Source: Accumulibacter sp.
GTDB taxonomy: Bacteria; Pseudomonadota; Gammaproteobacteria; Burkholderiales; Rhodocyclaceae
Length of the DNA: 60,412 nucleotides
NCBI RefSeq assembly: GCF_023806565.1
Contig: NZ_JAMTDV010000135.1
Coordinates: 1-60,412, forward strand
Reading direction: 5' to 3'
In this document: in pieces, positions 46,143 to 54,783 of the stretch
How positions within the stretch are numbered: the first letter of the stretch is position 1
How the letters are laid out: each line of letters begins with the position of its first letter
Translations under genes and position numbers: made by a program
Notes under the pieces: generated by a model
What the model was told of the DNA's origin: nothing
The model's input: only the letters and a program-made list of their open reading frames with translations
Databases searched by the model: none

Positions 46143-47765
46143 TCAGGCGATGCCTTGGCTGGCGAGATACTCCTCGTAATTTCCGGGGTAGCTGACAACC
46201 TGGCCGTCGAGGCGAATTTCCAGAATGCGCGTGGCGAGCGAGGAGACGAATTCGCGGTCGTGCGAAATGAAAATCAAGGTGCCCTTGAACTTCTCCAGCG
46301 CGGTATTGAGCGACTCGATCGATTCCATGTCGAGATGGTTGGTCGGTTCGTCGAGTACCAGGACGTTCGCTTTCAGTAGCATCAGCTTGCCGAAAATCAT
46401 CCGGCCCTGCTCGCCGCCGGAGATCACCTTGACCGCTTTCCGGACTTCGTTGCCCGAGAACAGGAGCCTGCCTAACGTGCCACGGATCAGCGTCGACAGG
46501 TCTTCGCCTTCGCTCGCGCTGTTGCGCGCGTAGCCGGCGATCCAGTCGGTGAGGCTGAGGTCGCTGTCGAAATCGCTGGCATGGTCCTGGGCATAGTAGC
46601 CGAGTCGTGCCTTTTCCGCCCACTTGATGCTGCCACGCTGCGGCTGCAGCTCGCCCATCAGGAGCTTCAGCAGTGTCGTCTTGCCGACGCCGTTTTCGCC
46701 GATGATCGCCAGACGTTCGCCTCCGTTGAGCGTCAGGTCGAGCTTGCTGAAGATTTTTCGCTCGCTTCCGTGATAAGCGAAGGTGAGGTTCTGGATTTCC
46801 ACTGCCTGGCGGTGCAGCTTCTCCTTTTCGTCAAACTCGAAGCGGATCCACGGGTACTGCCGCGATGAAGGCTTGACGTCCTCCGGTTTGAGCTTGTCGA
46901 TCAGTTTCAGGCGGGAGGTTGCCTGTTTCGCCTTGGACGCGTTCGCCGAAAAACGGCGGACGAAGTTCTGCAGTTCAGCGATGCGTTCCTTGGCCTTGGC
47001 GTTGGCACTCTGCTGGCGTTCGCGGGCCTGTGCCGAGGCTTCCATGAAGTCGTCGTAGTTGCCCGGATAGACGGTGATCTTGCCGTAATCCAGGTCAGCC
47101 ATGTGTGTGCATACCTGGTTGAGGAAGTGTCGGTCGTGCGAGATGATGACCATCGTGCTGTTGCGCTCGTTGATCACATTTTCCAGCCAGCGGATGGTGG
47201 CAATGTCGAGGTTGTTGGTTGGCTCGTCGAGCAGGAGGATCTCCGGATCGGCAAACAGCGCCTGGATGAGCAGGACGCGCAGTTTCCAGCCCGGCGCGAC
47301 ATCGCTCATCGGGCCGAAATGTTGTTCGGTGGGAATTCCTACCCCGAGCAGCAGTTCGCCGGCGCGCGCTTCGGCCGTGTAGCCACCGTACTCGGCGAAC
47401 CGGGCCTCGAGGTCGGCAGCATGGATGTAGTCGTCTTCGCTCGCGTCCGGGTTGGCGTAAATCGCGTCCTTTTCGAGCATGCAGTTCCACATTTCCTCGT
47501 GCCCCATCATCACCACGTCGATCACGCGCTGCTGCTCGAAAGCGAACTGGTCCTGGCGCAGAAATGCCATGCGTTCGTGCGGGTCTTTAGAGACATTGCC
47601 GGCGGTCGCTTCGAGTTCGCCGGCGAGGATCTTCATGAAGGTCGATTTTCCGGCGCCGTTGGCACCGATCAGGCCATAACGATAGCCCTCGCCAAACTTG
47701 ACCGAGACGTTTTCAAAGAGGGGCTTGGCCCCGAACTGCATGGTGATGTTATTGGCGACGAGCAC
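46143..47765 (-). CDS. ybiT: ABC-F family ATPase (YbiT type)
   Basis: A soluble tandem-ABC protein of 540 residues that acts on the ribosome rather than in membrane transport. The first half begins [20 protein letters not shown] with Walker [10 protein letters not shown] and Walker [13 protein letters not shown]. The linker (about 240-315) has [18 protein letters not shown], typical of YbiT. The second half has [12 protein letters not shown], signature [14 protein letters not shown] and [11 protein letters not shown]. The start is GTG with GAGG about 8 bases upstream. The YbiT assignment over EttA/Uup is by the linker motif and length. Confidence 0.92.
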   Translation of the reverse strand: MLVANNITMQFGAKPLFENVSVKFGEGYRYGLIGANGAGKSTFMKILAGELEATAGNVSKDPHERMAFLRQDQFAFEQQRVIDVVMMGHEEMWNCMLEKDAIYANPDASEDDYIHAADLEARFAEYGGYTAEARAGELLLGVGIPTEQHFGPMSDVAPGWKLRVLLIQALFADPEILLLDEPTNNLDIATIRWLENVINERNSTMVIISHDRHFLNQVCTHMADLDYGKITVYPGNYDDFMEASAQARERQQSANAKAKERIAELQNFVRRFSANASKAKQATSRLKLIDKLKPEDVKPSSRQYPWIRFEFDEKEKLHRQAVEIQNLTFAYHGSERKIFSKLDLTLNGGERLAIIGENGVGKTTLLKLLMGELQPQRGSIKWAEKARLGYYAQDHASDFDSDLSLTDWIAGYARNSASEGEDLSTLIRGTLGRLLFSGNEVRKAVKVISGGEQGRMIFGKLMLLKANVLVLDEPTNHLDMESIESLNTALEKFKGTLIFISHDREFVSSLATRILEIRLDGQVVSYPGNYEEYLASQGIA

Positions 47766-47875
47766 GAAGAAACCTCGGGAAAATCATCAGTTTGCAAAAG
47801 CCCGTCATTGTACCTCAGAGGCCGCCGCCGTGCCTGCCCGGGAATGGCGTGGCGATCTTCGGGAGCAGGTCGCGT

Positions 47876-48496
47876 TCAGCGATTGTCGAGCGCCAGCCTG
47901 ACGGCGAAGACAAGCAGCGCGCTACCCGCCAGGCGGGTTGCCAGCAAACGTGCGAAGGGCAGCGAGGCGATCCGACGGGCAATCGCGTTACCGGCGAACA
48001 CCAGCATGGCCTGGTAGAGAAGGCAGAGGAAGGTTACGTGCGCAGCCATCACGGCGAGCGTCGCCGAGGACGCGTCGGCGTGCAGGAAGAGGGGAAAGAA
48101 GGCCACGAAAAACAGCAGCACCTTCGGGTTGGTCAGGCTGACCGCCAGCGCCTGTCGAAAGTAGCGCCACGCATCTTGCCTGCCGGTGGCTGCCGGCGGG
48201 CCACCGGCCGCCGGCGCGTGCAGCAGTTGCAGACCCAACCAGCCGAGGTAGGCGGCGCCGAACCATTGCAGGCCCTGGAAAAGGGCAGGGTGCGCCTGCA
48301 TCACGGTGGCCAGGCCGACAATCGCTGCGATCATGTACACCATGTCGCCGAGCAGCGTGCCGACGACGGCGCCCAGCCCGGCCGCGATACCGCCGCGTGC
48401 CGTGGCGTTAAGGATGGATAGCGTACCGGGACCGGGAATCAACTGGAAGATGGCGATCGCCGCGACAAAGCTGCCATAGTTTTGGATTCCGAACAT
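47876..48496 (-). CDS. LysE/RhtB family amino-acid exporter
   Basis: An inner-membrane exporter of 206 residues with about six hydrophobic segments. The family signature lies near the start: IPGPGTLSILNATARGG, followed by GTLLGDMVYMIAA and GAAYLGWLGLQLL. SLTNPKVLLFFVAFFPLF is the conserved middle motif. The substrate is an amino acid or derivative but cannot be resolved. It is preceded on the same strand by the solo HD gene with 36 bases between them, so it may be the fifth gene of that group. Confidence 0.9.
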   Translation of the reverse strand: MFGIQNYGSFVAAIAIFQLIPGPGTLSILNATARGGIAAGLGAVVGTLLGDMVYMIAAIVGLATVMQAHPALFQGLQWFGAAYLGWLGLQLLHAPAAGGPPAATGRQDAWRYFRQALAVSLTNPKVLLFFVAFFPLFLHADASSATLAVMAAHVTFLCLLYQAMLVFAGNAIARRIASLPFARLLATRLAGSALLVFAVRLALDNR

Positions 48497-48532
48497 CGCT
48501 TTCCCTCCCGCCGAAGCCCTTACGATTGCCCT

Positions 48533-49081
48533 TCAGCGATCCGCAGATGTCGTCCCGTGCGTCGTCGGCGGCTCAGATCCGGCCGGTCGCGCCGGGGCCC
48601 GCAGCAGAGCATCGAGCTCCGTCCACAACGGCTCGCAAAGGCCGCGTCGGTAGGCGGCTCGCCGGAAGGCCGGGTGCTCCTGGCGGTACACCTCCCATAA
48701 TCGGTGCCGCTGGTCGGCGACACAACTGCGCACGTTCGCCAGGCGGTCTGCCGCCTTGACCACCAGCGCCAGTTCGGTGACACCGTTCACCAGCGCCAGC
48801 CTGGCATAGGTGGCGGCCTTCCGCTCGGCGCGGCTGCTCCCTGGGGAGTCGGTCAGCAGACCGACACAGTCGGCAATCAGCTCTCCAAAGCGCTGGCGGA
48901 TGTCGAATTCGCTTACTGTGGTGTCCTCGACGACGTCGTGCAGGTAGCCGATCACCTGCGCGTCGGCGCCATAGGGCGAGAGCAGCTCAGCCACCGCGTC
49001 GAGGTGGAAGGCATAGGGCCGGGCGCCATACCTCTGGTCGCCGTGGGCGGTCAGCGCGAACGCGCGGGCTTCATCGACCAT
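48533..49081 (-). CDS. Solo HD (p)ppGpp-hydrolase-like protein (MESH1 type)
   Basis: A 182-residue HD-domain protein resembling the hydrolase half of SpoT/Rel and the small MESH1 enzymes, with no synthetase domain. Metal and active-site motifs are seen: PYAFHLDAVAELL, the HD pair with ED in YLHDVVEDT, and VVKAADRLANV. The predicted reaction is removal of the 3' diphosphate of (p)ppGpp, although some members act on NADPH or other nucleotides. Its start lies within the last 11 bases of the upstream membrane hydroxylase gene, so translation is coupled. Confidence 0.86.
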   Translation of the reverse strand: MVDEARAFALTAHGDQRYGARPYAFHLDAVAELLSPYGADAQVIGYLHDVVEDTTVSEFDIRQRFGELIADCVGLLTDSPGSSRAERKAATYARLALVNGVTELALVVKAADRLANVRSCVADQRHRLWEVYRQEHPAFRRAAYRRGLCEPLWTELDALLRAPARPAGSEPPTTHGTTSADR

Positions 49082-50132
49082 CGTCGTGGCGGAGGTGCTC
49101 GACGGCAGAAGTGCTTGTCAGGCCCTGCCCGCTTGCTGGCGTAACGCTCACGGTCGCCGGCGACGGCGAGAGGGCGTCCGGCTGGAAAGTCGCCACCAAG
49201 GCGCGAATTCCTTCCCACTGCTGCCGCCAGAAGCCGCTCTGTGCCGCCGAGTCTGGCAGCGGCCCATGGCTGATCCCTGATGGTGGTATCGTCCCGCCGC
49301 GGTACTGTGTGCCGAAAAGCTGATCCCAGATCGGGAAGAGGATCGCGAAGTTGCAGCCAAAACGGTACTGCCTGCCGGCCGGAAGCTCGAGGGCATGGTG
49401 CCAGCGGTGGTAACGCGGGCTGACCAGCAGTCGTTCGCCAAGGCGCCCGAACGACAGTCGGGCGTTGACGTGCGAGAGGTTCTCGACCGTCTTGACGACG
49501 ATCAGCAGGCCAATGAAGTGGCCTGGCGGGACTCCGATCAGTAGGGCGACGGCAGCGAACCAGAAACCGGCGGTCAGGTCGTCGAGCAGATGGTTGCGGC
49601 TGTCGGTCCATAGCGTCATCTGCCGCTGGCTGTGGTGGATCGCATGCAGCGCCCACCACCAGCCGAAGGTGTGCGAAAGGCGGTGGCGCCAGTATTCCGC
49701 GAAATCCAGTACCACCAGGTAGATCAAGAAACTCAGCAGCGGCTGTCCATCGAGCGCCGGAAACCAGTCTTCGAGCTGTCGCGGAATGATGTCATGAAAG
49801 CGCAGCCAGCCCTCGACCGTGTCGATCAGCGGCACCAACGAGGCAAAGACGAGGAGTGGAATGATGCCCAGCCGGTCGAGGAAGGAATACAGCACGTCCA
49901 CACGCACGGCTTTGCGATCGGCCCAGATCTCGATCGGTCGCAGCGCTTCGAGCGGTCGCAGCAGCAGGAAGGCGACGCTGATCTGCAATACGCCGCAGAG
50001 GAAGAACTCGACGCCGTCAAAAGCCATTTCCAGATAGCTGCCCAGCCCCAAAGCGAGCAACGGAGGCTGCACGACGCGGTCGAGCAGCCAACCCTGCAGT
50101 TGTACGAAGACATCGAGAAAGGTGTCGATCAT
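49071..50132 (-). CDS. Sterol desaturase / fatty acid hydroxylase family membrane protein
   Basis: A 353-residue membrane di-iron enzyme of the fatty-acid-hydroxylase superfamily. Several membrane helices surround the histidine boxes HRLSH, HAIHHS and SPRYHRWHHA, plus further histidines (SHVNARLS), the set that binds two irons. Bacterial members hydroxylate or desaturate lipids; the substrate is unknown. The start (50132) overlaps the stop of the deacetylase gene by four bases (ATGA), and its end overlaps the HD gene. Confidence 0.87.
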   Translation of the reverse strand: MIDTFLDVFVQLQGWLLDRVVQPPLLALGLGSYLEMAFDGVEFFLCGVLQISVAFLLLRPLEALRPIEIWADRKAVRVDVLYSFLDRLGIIPLLVFASLVPLIDTVEGWLRFHDIIPRQLEDWFPALDGQPLLSFLIYLVVLDFAEYWRHRLSHTFGWWWALHAIHHSQRQMTLWTDSRNHLLDDLTAGFWFAAVALLIGVPPGHFIGLLIVVKTVENLSHVNARLSFGRLGERLLVSPRYHRWHHALELPAGRQYRFGCNFAILFPIWDQLFGTQYRGGTIPPSGISHGPLPDSAAQSGFWRQQWEGIRALVATFQPDALSPSPATVSVTPASGQGLTSTSAVEHLRHDDGR

Positions 50133-50884
50133 GGTTGCCCACGCAGGGTGGCAAAACAGAAGCCCCTCGTCTTGAGGCCGCTGATCAGGGGATCGAGCAT
50201 CGGGGCGAAGGCGTCCTTGCGTGACCAGATGCCGAGATGCGCCATGACGATGTCGCCGTCCCGCAGACGGTCGAGCGCGCGTTGCAGCAACAGCGAATTC
50301 GGGTAGCCCTCGGAAGGCAGCTCGTCGCCGAGAAATCCCGCCGCTGCCCAACCGACGTGGCGGTAGCCGCAGCTCTTCGCGGCGGCGAGCGTGTTCGGCG
50401 TCGTGCGGCCGCCGGGAGCGCGCCAGAGCGGATCGAGCCGCCGTCCGGTGAGCTCCTGGAAGCGTTCATCAGGGCGCTTCACCTCGTCGCAGACGGCCTG
50501 CGCATCGAGATCTTCGCTGTGGCCATCCGACAGGCGGTAGCGGACCCGATCGCCTCTGTCGCTGCGAAAGCTTCCGTGTCGCCAGGTGTGGCTGCCGAAA
50601 GCGTGGCCTTCGGCAACACGCGCTTGCCAGTACGGCGCCCAGGTCTGATCGAGCGCATGATCGCCACGGCTGGTCGCTTCCTGAGCCAGAAAGAAGGTCG
50701 CCTTGACGCCATGCTTGGCGAGCGTTTCGGCAATCAATTCGGCATGGCGCATGTTGCCGGTGTCGAAGGTCAGGTAGAGCGTGCCCTTGCAGGCCGCCGC
50801 CGGGGCAGAGGGCGTGGCCGCAGCGCCGGTTGCGCCCGCAAGCAAGGTGAGGGCAATGAGCAGGCGCGGAAGCGGGCAAATCAT
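50129..50884 (-). CDS. Polysaccharide deacetylase (NodB-type), variant motif
   Basis: A secreted carbohydrate esterase family 4 protein of 251 residues with signal peptide (about 1-23, LIALTLLAGATGAAAT). Motif 1 reads TFDTGN (residues 39-44), with Thr42 where the metal-binding second Asp of TFDDGP normally is. Motif 2 is intact (HTWRH, 99-103), and motif 3 is WRAPGG. FLAQEA and the late MAHLGIW complete the fold. It would remove acetyl groups from a glycan or peptidoglycan, but the changed motif leaves activity uncertain. It overlaps the genes on both sides by four bases. Confidence 0.82.
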   Translation of the reverse strand: MICPLPRLLIALTLLAGATGAAATPSAPAAACKGTLYLTFDTGNMRHAELIAETLAKHGVKATFFLAQEATSRGDHALDQTWAPYWQARVAEGHAFGSHTWRHGSFRSDRGDRVRYRLSDGHSEDLDAQAVCDEVKRPDERFQELTGRRLDPLWRAPGGRTTPNTLAAAKSCGYRHVGWAAAGFLGDELPSEGYPNSLLLQRALDRLRDGDIVMAHLGIWSRKDAFAPMLDPLISGLKTRGFCFATLRGQP

Positions 50885-51843
50885 CGGAGTCCGGCGTGAT
50901 TGAGGAAAAAGACGCCGTGCGGCGAACTGCCCACGGGGATCGAATGCTTGAGCTTCTTTGTGAGCAGGTCGAGAACCTGCACCTTGCGCGCGAAGCGCGC
51001 AGTCGTCCACAGTTCGGTGCCATCGGCGCGGACGATCATGTCGTCGGGGCCGCCGGGAACCTCGTATTTTTCCACCACGGTCATCGTTTGCGTGTCGAGC
51101 AGCGAAATGCTGCCATCGACGGTGCGGTTCGACACGTAGAAATGCCGTCCGTCCCCTCTCGGCTGCAGGTTGTGCGCCGCAGTCGCAGTGGGAATCTTCT
51201 TGACGCTCTGCCGCGCCCGCCAGTCGATCACCTCGACGACCCCGTCGCCCATGCAGGCGACCAGCAGATGGCGGTTGTCCGGCGACATGACGATACCCGC
51301 AGGGGTTGCCGAGACCGGCATGATCCACGCAACCTTTTGCAGTCCGAGGCTGATCGCCATCACCTGATTGGAATCCTGCAGGGTAACGAAGACGAACTGG
51401 CTGTTGTCATCGAAAGCCATGTGTGAGGGCGTTTTCGCGGCCGGTAAGCGGGCGATCAGTCGGAAATCGCTGGGATCGTAGAGATCGACGCGATCGAGGC
51501 GCAGCGAAGTGGCGACGAACCACTTCCGGTTCGGCGAATAACCGAGCTGATAGGGGTCCGAAATGTCACGCACCCGTCTCTGCTCCTGCCCGGTGAGCGG
51601 GTCCAGAAATACCAGTTGGTTGGATGCCGCGCAGGCAACGATCACCGACTTGTCATCGGGAGTGGGCAGCAGGTGGTGCGGCTCCTTGCACACGCTTGCC
51701 TTGCCGCTCACCTCGTAGGTGTCCGTATTGATCAGGCTGATCGTCCCTTCCGCCGAATTGAGGGCGATCGCCAGCCCGGCGTACGCATTCAGGCTCGAGC
51801 ACAGCAGGAGAATTCCGGCCAGGCGGAGTAGCGAATTCATCAT
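50881..51843 (-). CDS. YVTN-type beta-propeller exported protein
   Basis: A secreted repeat protein of 320 residues with signal peptide (about 1-22, ILLLCSSLNAYAG) and roughly seven beta-propeller blades. Blades are marked by SPDNRHLLVACMGDG, TPDDKSVIVACAASNQ and VSNRTVDGSISLLDTQ. Similar proteins are annotated as YVTN or cytochrome-cd1-like propellers; no heme-binding CxxCH motif is visible. It is the first gene of a four-gene overlapping group, with stop and start sharing ATGA with the deacetylase gene. The protein probably binds or scaffolds an envelope partner. Confidence 0.85.
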   Translation of the reverse strand: MMNSLLRLAGILLLCSSLNAYAGLAIALNSAEGTISLINTDTYEVSGKASVCKEPHHLLPTPDDKSVIVACAASNQLVFLDPLTGQEQRRVRDISDPYQLGYSPNRKWFVATSLRLDRVDLYDPSDFRLIARLPAAKTPSHMAFDDNSQFVFVTLQDSNQVMAISLGLQKVAWIMPVSATPAGIVMSPDNRHLLVACMGDGVVEVIDWRARQSVKKIPTATAAHNLQPRGDGRHFYVSNRTVDGSISLLDTQTMTVVEKYEVPGGPDDMIVRADGTELWTTARFARKVQVLDLLTKKLKHSIPVGSSPHGVFFLNHAGLR

Positions 51844-52120
51844 CGGGAGAGTCGTCGTCTCGCGGGAACAGTTCCGGAAGCCTGCATCGGCAAGGCATCG
51901 CCGACGCGGATGCCAGCAACGGCAGGAATGCTTGCGGGCGATCGTGGGGAATGCGTTTGCGGCGGGATATTGCGGCATGGCGCTTACGTCAGACTGACTG
52001 TCTGCGGATTGTGGAGAGGATCAAGCAGGATGCCCTGGCATGCCGACCGCACGGAAAATTCGGCGAGAAAGCCGCGTGCGGGCGGTTTCCGGCCCGGCGA
52101 GGCAGGGAAAGACACTGGGC

Positions 52121-52507
52121 CTAGTCTTTCTTCTGAATCAGCTCGATCTTGTAGCCATCGGGATCTTCGACGAAAGCGATCACCGTCGAGCCGTGTTTCA
52201 TCGGGCCGGCTTCGCGCACCACCTTGCCGCCGCGCGCCCTGATCTGCTCGCACGCCGCGTAGGCGTCGGGCACCGCGATTGCCACGTGCCCGAACCCGTT
52301 ACCCAGATCGTACGACGCGGTGTCCCAGTTGTGTGTCAGTTCGAGGACGGCGCCGTCGGCTTCCGGGCCGTAACCGACGAAGGCCAGCGTGAAGCGACCG
52401 GTCGGGTAATCCTGTCGGCGCAACTCGCGCATGCCGAGTACCTCGGTGTAAAAGGCCAGCGAGCGATCGAGATCGCCGACGCGCAGCATCGTATGCAATA
52501 TTCTCAT
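52121..52507 (-). CDS. gloA: Lactoylglutathione lyase (glyoxalase I)
   Basis: A 128-residue glyoxalase I that converts the methylglyoxal-glutathione hemithioacetal to lactoylglutathione. The N-terminus [20 protein letters not shown], metal ligands in the family positions (His5, Glu in [10 protein letters not shown], His in GFGHVAIAV, Glu in [14 protein letters not shown]) and the standard length are seen. The start at 52507 was chosen for this canonical beginning. It is monocistronic. Confidence 0.95.
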   Translation of the reverse strand: MRILHTMLRVGDLDRSLAFYTEVLGMRELRRQDYPTGRFTLAFVGYGPEADGAVLELTHNWDTASYDLGNGFGHVAIAVPDAYAACEQIRARGGKVVREAGPMKHGSTVIAFVEDPDGYKIELIQKKD

Positions 52508-53136
52508 TTCTTGTCCTTGCCAGTCAGAATCGGCATGCCGCGCAGGTTCCCGGAGGGTGGAGCGGCAGTCGGGGGCAACGCCGCAAAGATTGCCCGGAAG
52601 CGGTGTGAAGAATCCGGACCATTGCGCCATGCGAGGCGCTCATTCTACCGCTAGTCGATCGCAGCAAGGCGTTTTGACGGTGTTCTTCTGCGTAATGAAT
52701 GGCCTACCCCACGCGGGCGGGGTAGGCACGGCCAACGATGTGGCAGGCCGGATTGCTGCGCTGGAGACGGCAAATCCCACCCGCTCAGCGCGCAGCGATC
52801 GACGGCATGCCTGCCACGCGGACCGGGTAGGTAACGAGCCATGTTTCGGGGGGTGTGCTTCGAGCTTGTTCAATTCTTGCCACGCTTGCGCCGGTGAACG
52901 CGGGATGCCCGGGATATTCGCGATGACGCCGGCTGCGGACGACCACGCCGGTGGCGTGAAAGCCGATGAGGACGAGCGTGCCGTTGGCAAGCGCGCTTCG
53001 ATCCTCATGGCGGCTGCCCGGCTGTCGCCAAGCTGACGAGCGCCACGACGTGCCACGAAGTATTTCCGCTACCCGAACACCGTGCGCAGGGTCGGTTCAC
53101 GAGCGGAAAACCGTGCGTCCTGCGTGCCAACGAGCC
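52508..53136. other. Intergenic region with strong hairpin
   Basis: No protein-like frame is seen. A perfect 9-base inverted repeat GCCTACCCC / GGGGTAGGC with an 8-base loop lies at 52702-52727. It has no adjacent T-run, and a GGGTAGGT near-copy follows about 100 bases later, so it may be a remnant of a small dispersed element. The rest is unexplained. Confidence 0.4.
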
Positions 53137-53328
53137 TTAAACGAGACGGGGCGTGAGCAGCCCGAGGATCGCCTGGCGCAGCGCTTGATGCCCTCGGCCG
53201 TCATCGCCGAGGGCATAGGCACCGAGGAAAGCCGGCGCCGGCGGACCGTGAGCGATCCGCAACAGCTGATCTCAATCGGGCACCATTGCGTCCCAGACCG
53301 TGTCTGCGGCGGAGACGCCGGACTTCAT
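53137..53328 (-). pseudogene. Small reading frame overlapping the PepSY gene, interrupted by TGA
   Basis: Directly after the PepSY gene an ATG overlaps its stop (ATGA at 53325-53328). The frame reads MKSGVSAADTVWDAMVPD and then a TGA at 53272-53274. Continuing in the same frame gives a protein-like stretch (DQLLRIAHGPPAPAFLGAYA, then LGDDGRG and further helix-like sequence) to a TAA at 53137-53139, 63 coded residues in all besides the TGA. The overlapping start suggests a former coupled gene with a nonsense mutation. I do not recognise the family, and chance cannot be excluded. Confidence 0.35.
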
Positions 53329-53612
53329 TTCTTGCCTGCCTGGCCAACGACGCTTGCCTCCACCGGATTGACGAAGAGTTCGACTTTCTTGCCGTCCTTG
53401 TCGTTGGCGTACACTTCATAGCAGCTTCCGCCCCGCTTGACCTTTCCTACGCTATATCCTTGGGCTTCAAACCTGGCCTTGACGTCGGCAATGCTCATCC
53501 ACTTGGCTTGCGGTTCGCTGGTGCATTCGCCGCTGTAGGTGGTGGCAAAAGCGCCGAACGAAAGAGTGGAAAGCGCCAGCGTCGTCGCGACTCCGATGAG
53601 TTGTGCGTTCAT
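53325..53612 (-). CDS. PepSY domain periplasmic protein
   Basis: A 95-residue exported protein with signal peptide (to about residue 23, ALSTLSFGAFA). The PepSY-like domain includes WMSIADVKARFEAQGY and a DKDGKKVELFVNP end. Two cysteines (GECTSEP, GGSCYEVY) probably form a disulfide. GGAAA lies about 7 bases before the ATG. Such small PepSY proteins are often targets of OmpR-type two-component systems, and a possible PmrA/QseB-like box lies upstream. Confidence 0.86.
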   Translation of the reverse strand: MNAQLIGVATTLALSTLSFGAFATTYSGECTSEPQAKWMSIADVKARFEAQGYSVGKVKRGGSCYEVYANDKDGKKVELFVNPVEASVVGQAGKK

Positions 53613-54026
53613 GATGTTTCCTTTCAGGCAGTGGAAGTTGACCCGGCGGGATGCCGGGAGGTCGATTGCCATGGACGCAGATTACGGCTTGGCGTTGAAG
53701 CGAATCTTAAGAAGGAAGCACGCGCAGGAGTCCTCCGGCAAACTTCGTTTTCGTCGTCTCGCCCGCGGGGCGCTGGAGTGGATTGGCCTGCGCCATCGCC
53801 AGGGTGGTGCTACCGAAATGGCAGCCTTTTCCGAGGTCTCGACGAGCTTGCCAATACGAATTGGCTGTCGAGTGCCAATGGTATGCACGCGCGGTTCATT
53901 GCGGTGATCGCATTGCTCGTGCGGTCGCTACCAGCCCTCCCGTCGGCCTTCGCGACCCGCCTGGGCGGATGCCGGACGGAAAACATGTGCCTGCATCCTG
54001 GCGAGGCGCAGGCGAATTTCGCTCGC
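53613..54026. other. Upstream region of the PepSY gene
   Basis: No coding-like frame was found in these 414 bases. Apart from the direct-repeat box at 53695-53711, I see no recognisable element. Confidence 0.35.
53695..53711 (-). promoter_or_regulatory. Possible PmrA/QseB-like direct-repeat box
   Basis: On the minus strand: CTTAAG-ATTCG-CTTCAA, a half-site pair with 5-base spacing like the CTTAAT-N5-CTTAAT boxes of OmpR-family regulators. It lies about 83-99 bases upstream of the PepSY start. The match is moderate and no regulator gene is nearby. Confidence 0.35.
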
Positions 54027-54779
54027 CTAACCTTCTCCGTGGGGCCGCACGAACTCCATGTATGGCACCCGCCCGCACCTCTTGAGTTCCGCCTGCAGGT
54101 TGCGCCAGTCGGGCAAGACCGAGGCCATCACCGCTTTGTGGCTCGGGCTGTGGTTCATTTCGCGCAGATGCGCCAGCTCGTGCACCACTACGTAGTCGAC
54201 CAGCGCTTGCGGAAAGTGGATCAGTCGCCAGTTCAGCCGTATGCCGCTGCGTCGGCTGCAACTACCCCAACGTCCGCGTGCCGACGAAAGCGAAAGTACC
54301 GGCAAATCGAGGCCCAGCAGCGGTGCGAAATGGCCGAGTCGTTCGACGAACAAGGCCCGCGCCGATTCGCGCAGAGCCTTCTCGAGTACCCGCGGCGCTT
54401 CGGCTGGCGAGCGCAGACAAAGGGTCAGTGCCCGCTCCGCGGGTGGCAGACTCCACACCCAGCGATTTGTACCGATCGCCAGTCGGATCGTAAACGGAAT
54501 GCCGAGCAGTGGCAGCTGCACCCCGTCGGCGACAGGCACCGCTTCGGGAACGCTTCGATCGTTCCATTCCTCGAGCTTCCGGCGCACCCATTCGCGATGC
54601 CGCAGGATTACCGTTTCGACTTCCTGCAGTGAGGCGAGCAGCGGGGCGCCGACGCGCAGACCGCGATGGTCGATCGACAGCCCGATGCTTCGGCGCCGGG
54701 CCCGGCGCAGGAGGTAGGGCACTCGGTGCCCGCCGAGTTCGATCGTGCGGATGGTTTCGTCGGCTGCCAGCGGCCGCAT
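54027..54779 (-). CDS. M48-like zinc metalloprotease (YgjP / DUF45 type)
   Basis: A 250-residue cytoplasmic metalloprotease-like protein. The zinc motif HELAH is followed by a third ligand in MNHSPSHK (VVHELAHLREMNHSPSHKA region), and the WGSC-containing RGRWGSCSRRSGIRLNWRL precedes it, as in the YgjP/WLM-type family. The N-terminal part has YLLRRARRRSIGLSI. It starts four bases after the plsC stop, completing the glyQ-glyS-gmhB-plsC unit. Physiological substrate is unknown. Confidence 0.9.
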   Translation of the reverse strand: MRPLAADETIRTIELGGHRVPYLLRRARRRSIGLSIDHRGLRVGAPLLASLQEVETVILRHREWVRRKLEEWNDRSVPEAVPVADGVQLPLLGIPFTIRLAIGTNRWVWSLPPAERALTLCLRSPAEAPRVLEKALRESARALFVERLGHFAPLLGLDLPVLSLSSARGRWGSCSRRSGIRLNWRLIHFPQALVDYVVVHELAHLREMNHSPSHKAVMASVLPDWRNLQAELKRCGRVPYMEFVRPHGEG

Positions 54780-54783
54780 TTCG

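Noticed and set aside
50129-51328. Longer version of the deacetylase gene starting at 51328
   Set aside because: The extra 148 codons are antisense-like sequence within the propeller gene; the ATG at 50884 gives a clean signal peptide.
52702-52727. Hairpin as terminator of gloA or a CRISPR-like repeat
   Set aside because: No T-run and only one full copy; spacing to the near-copy is not regular.
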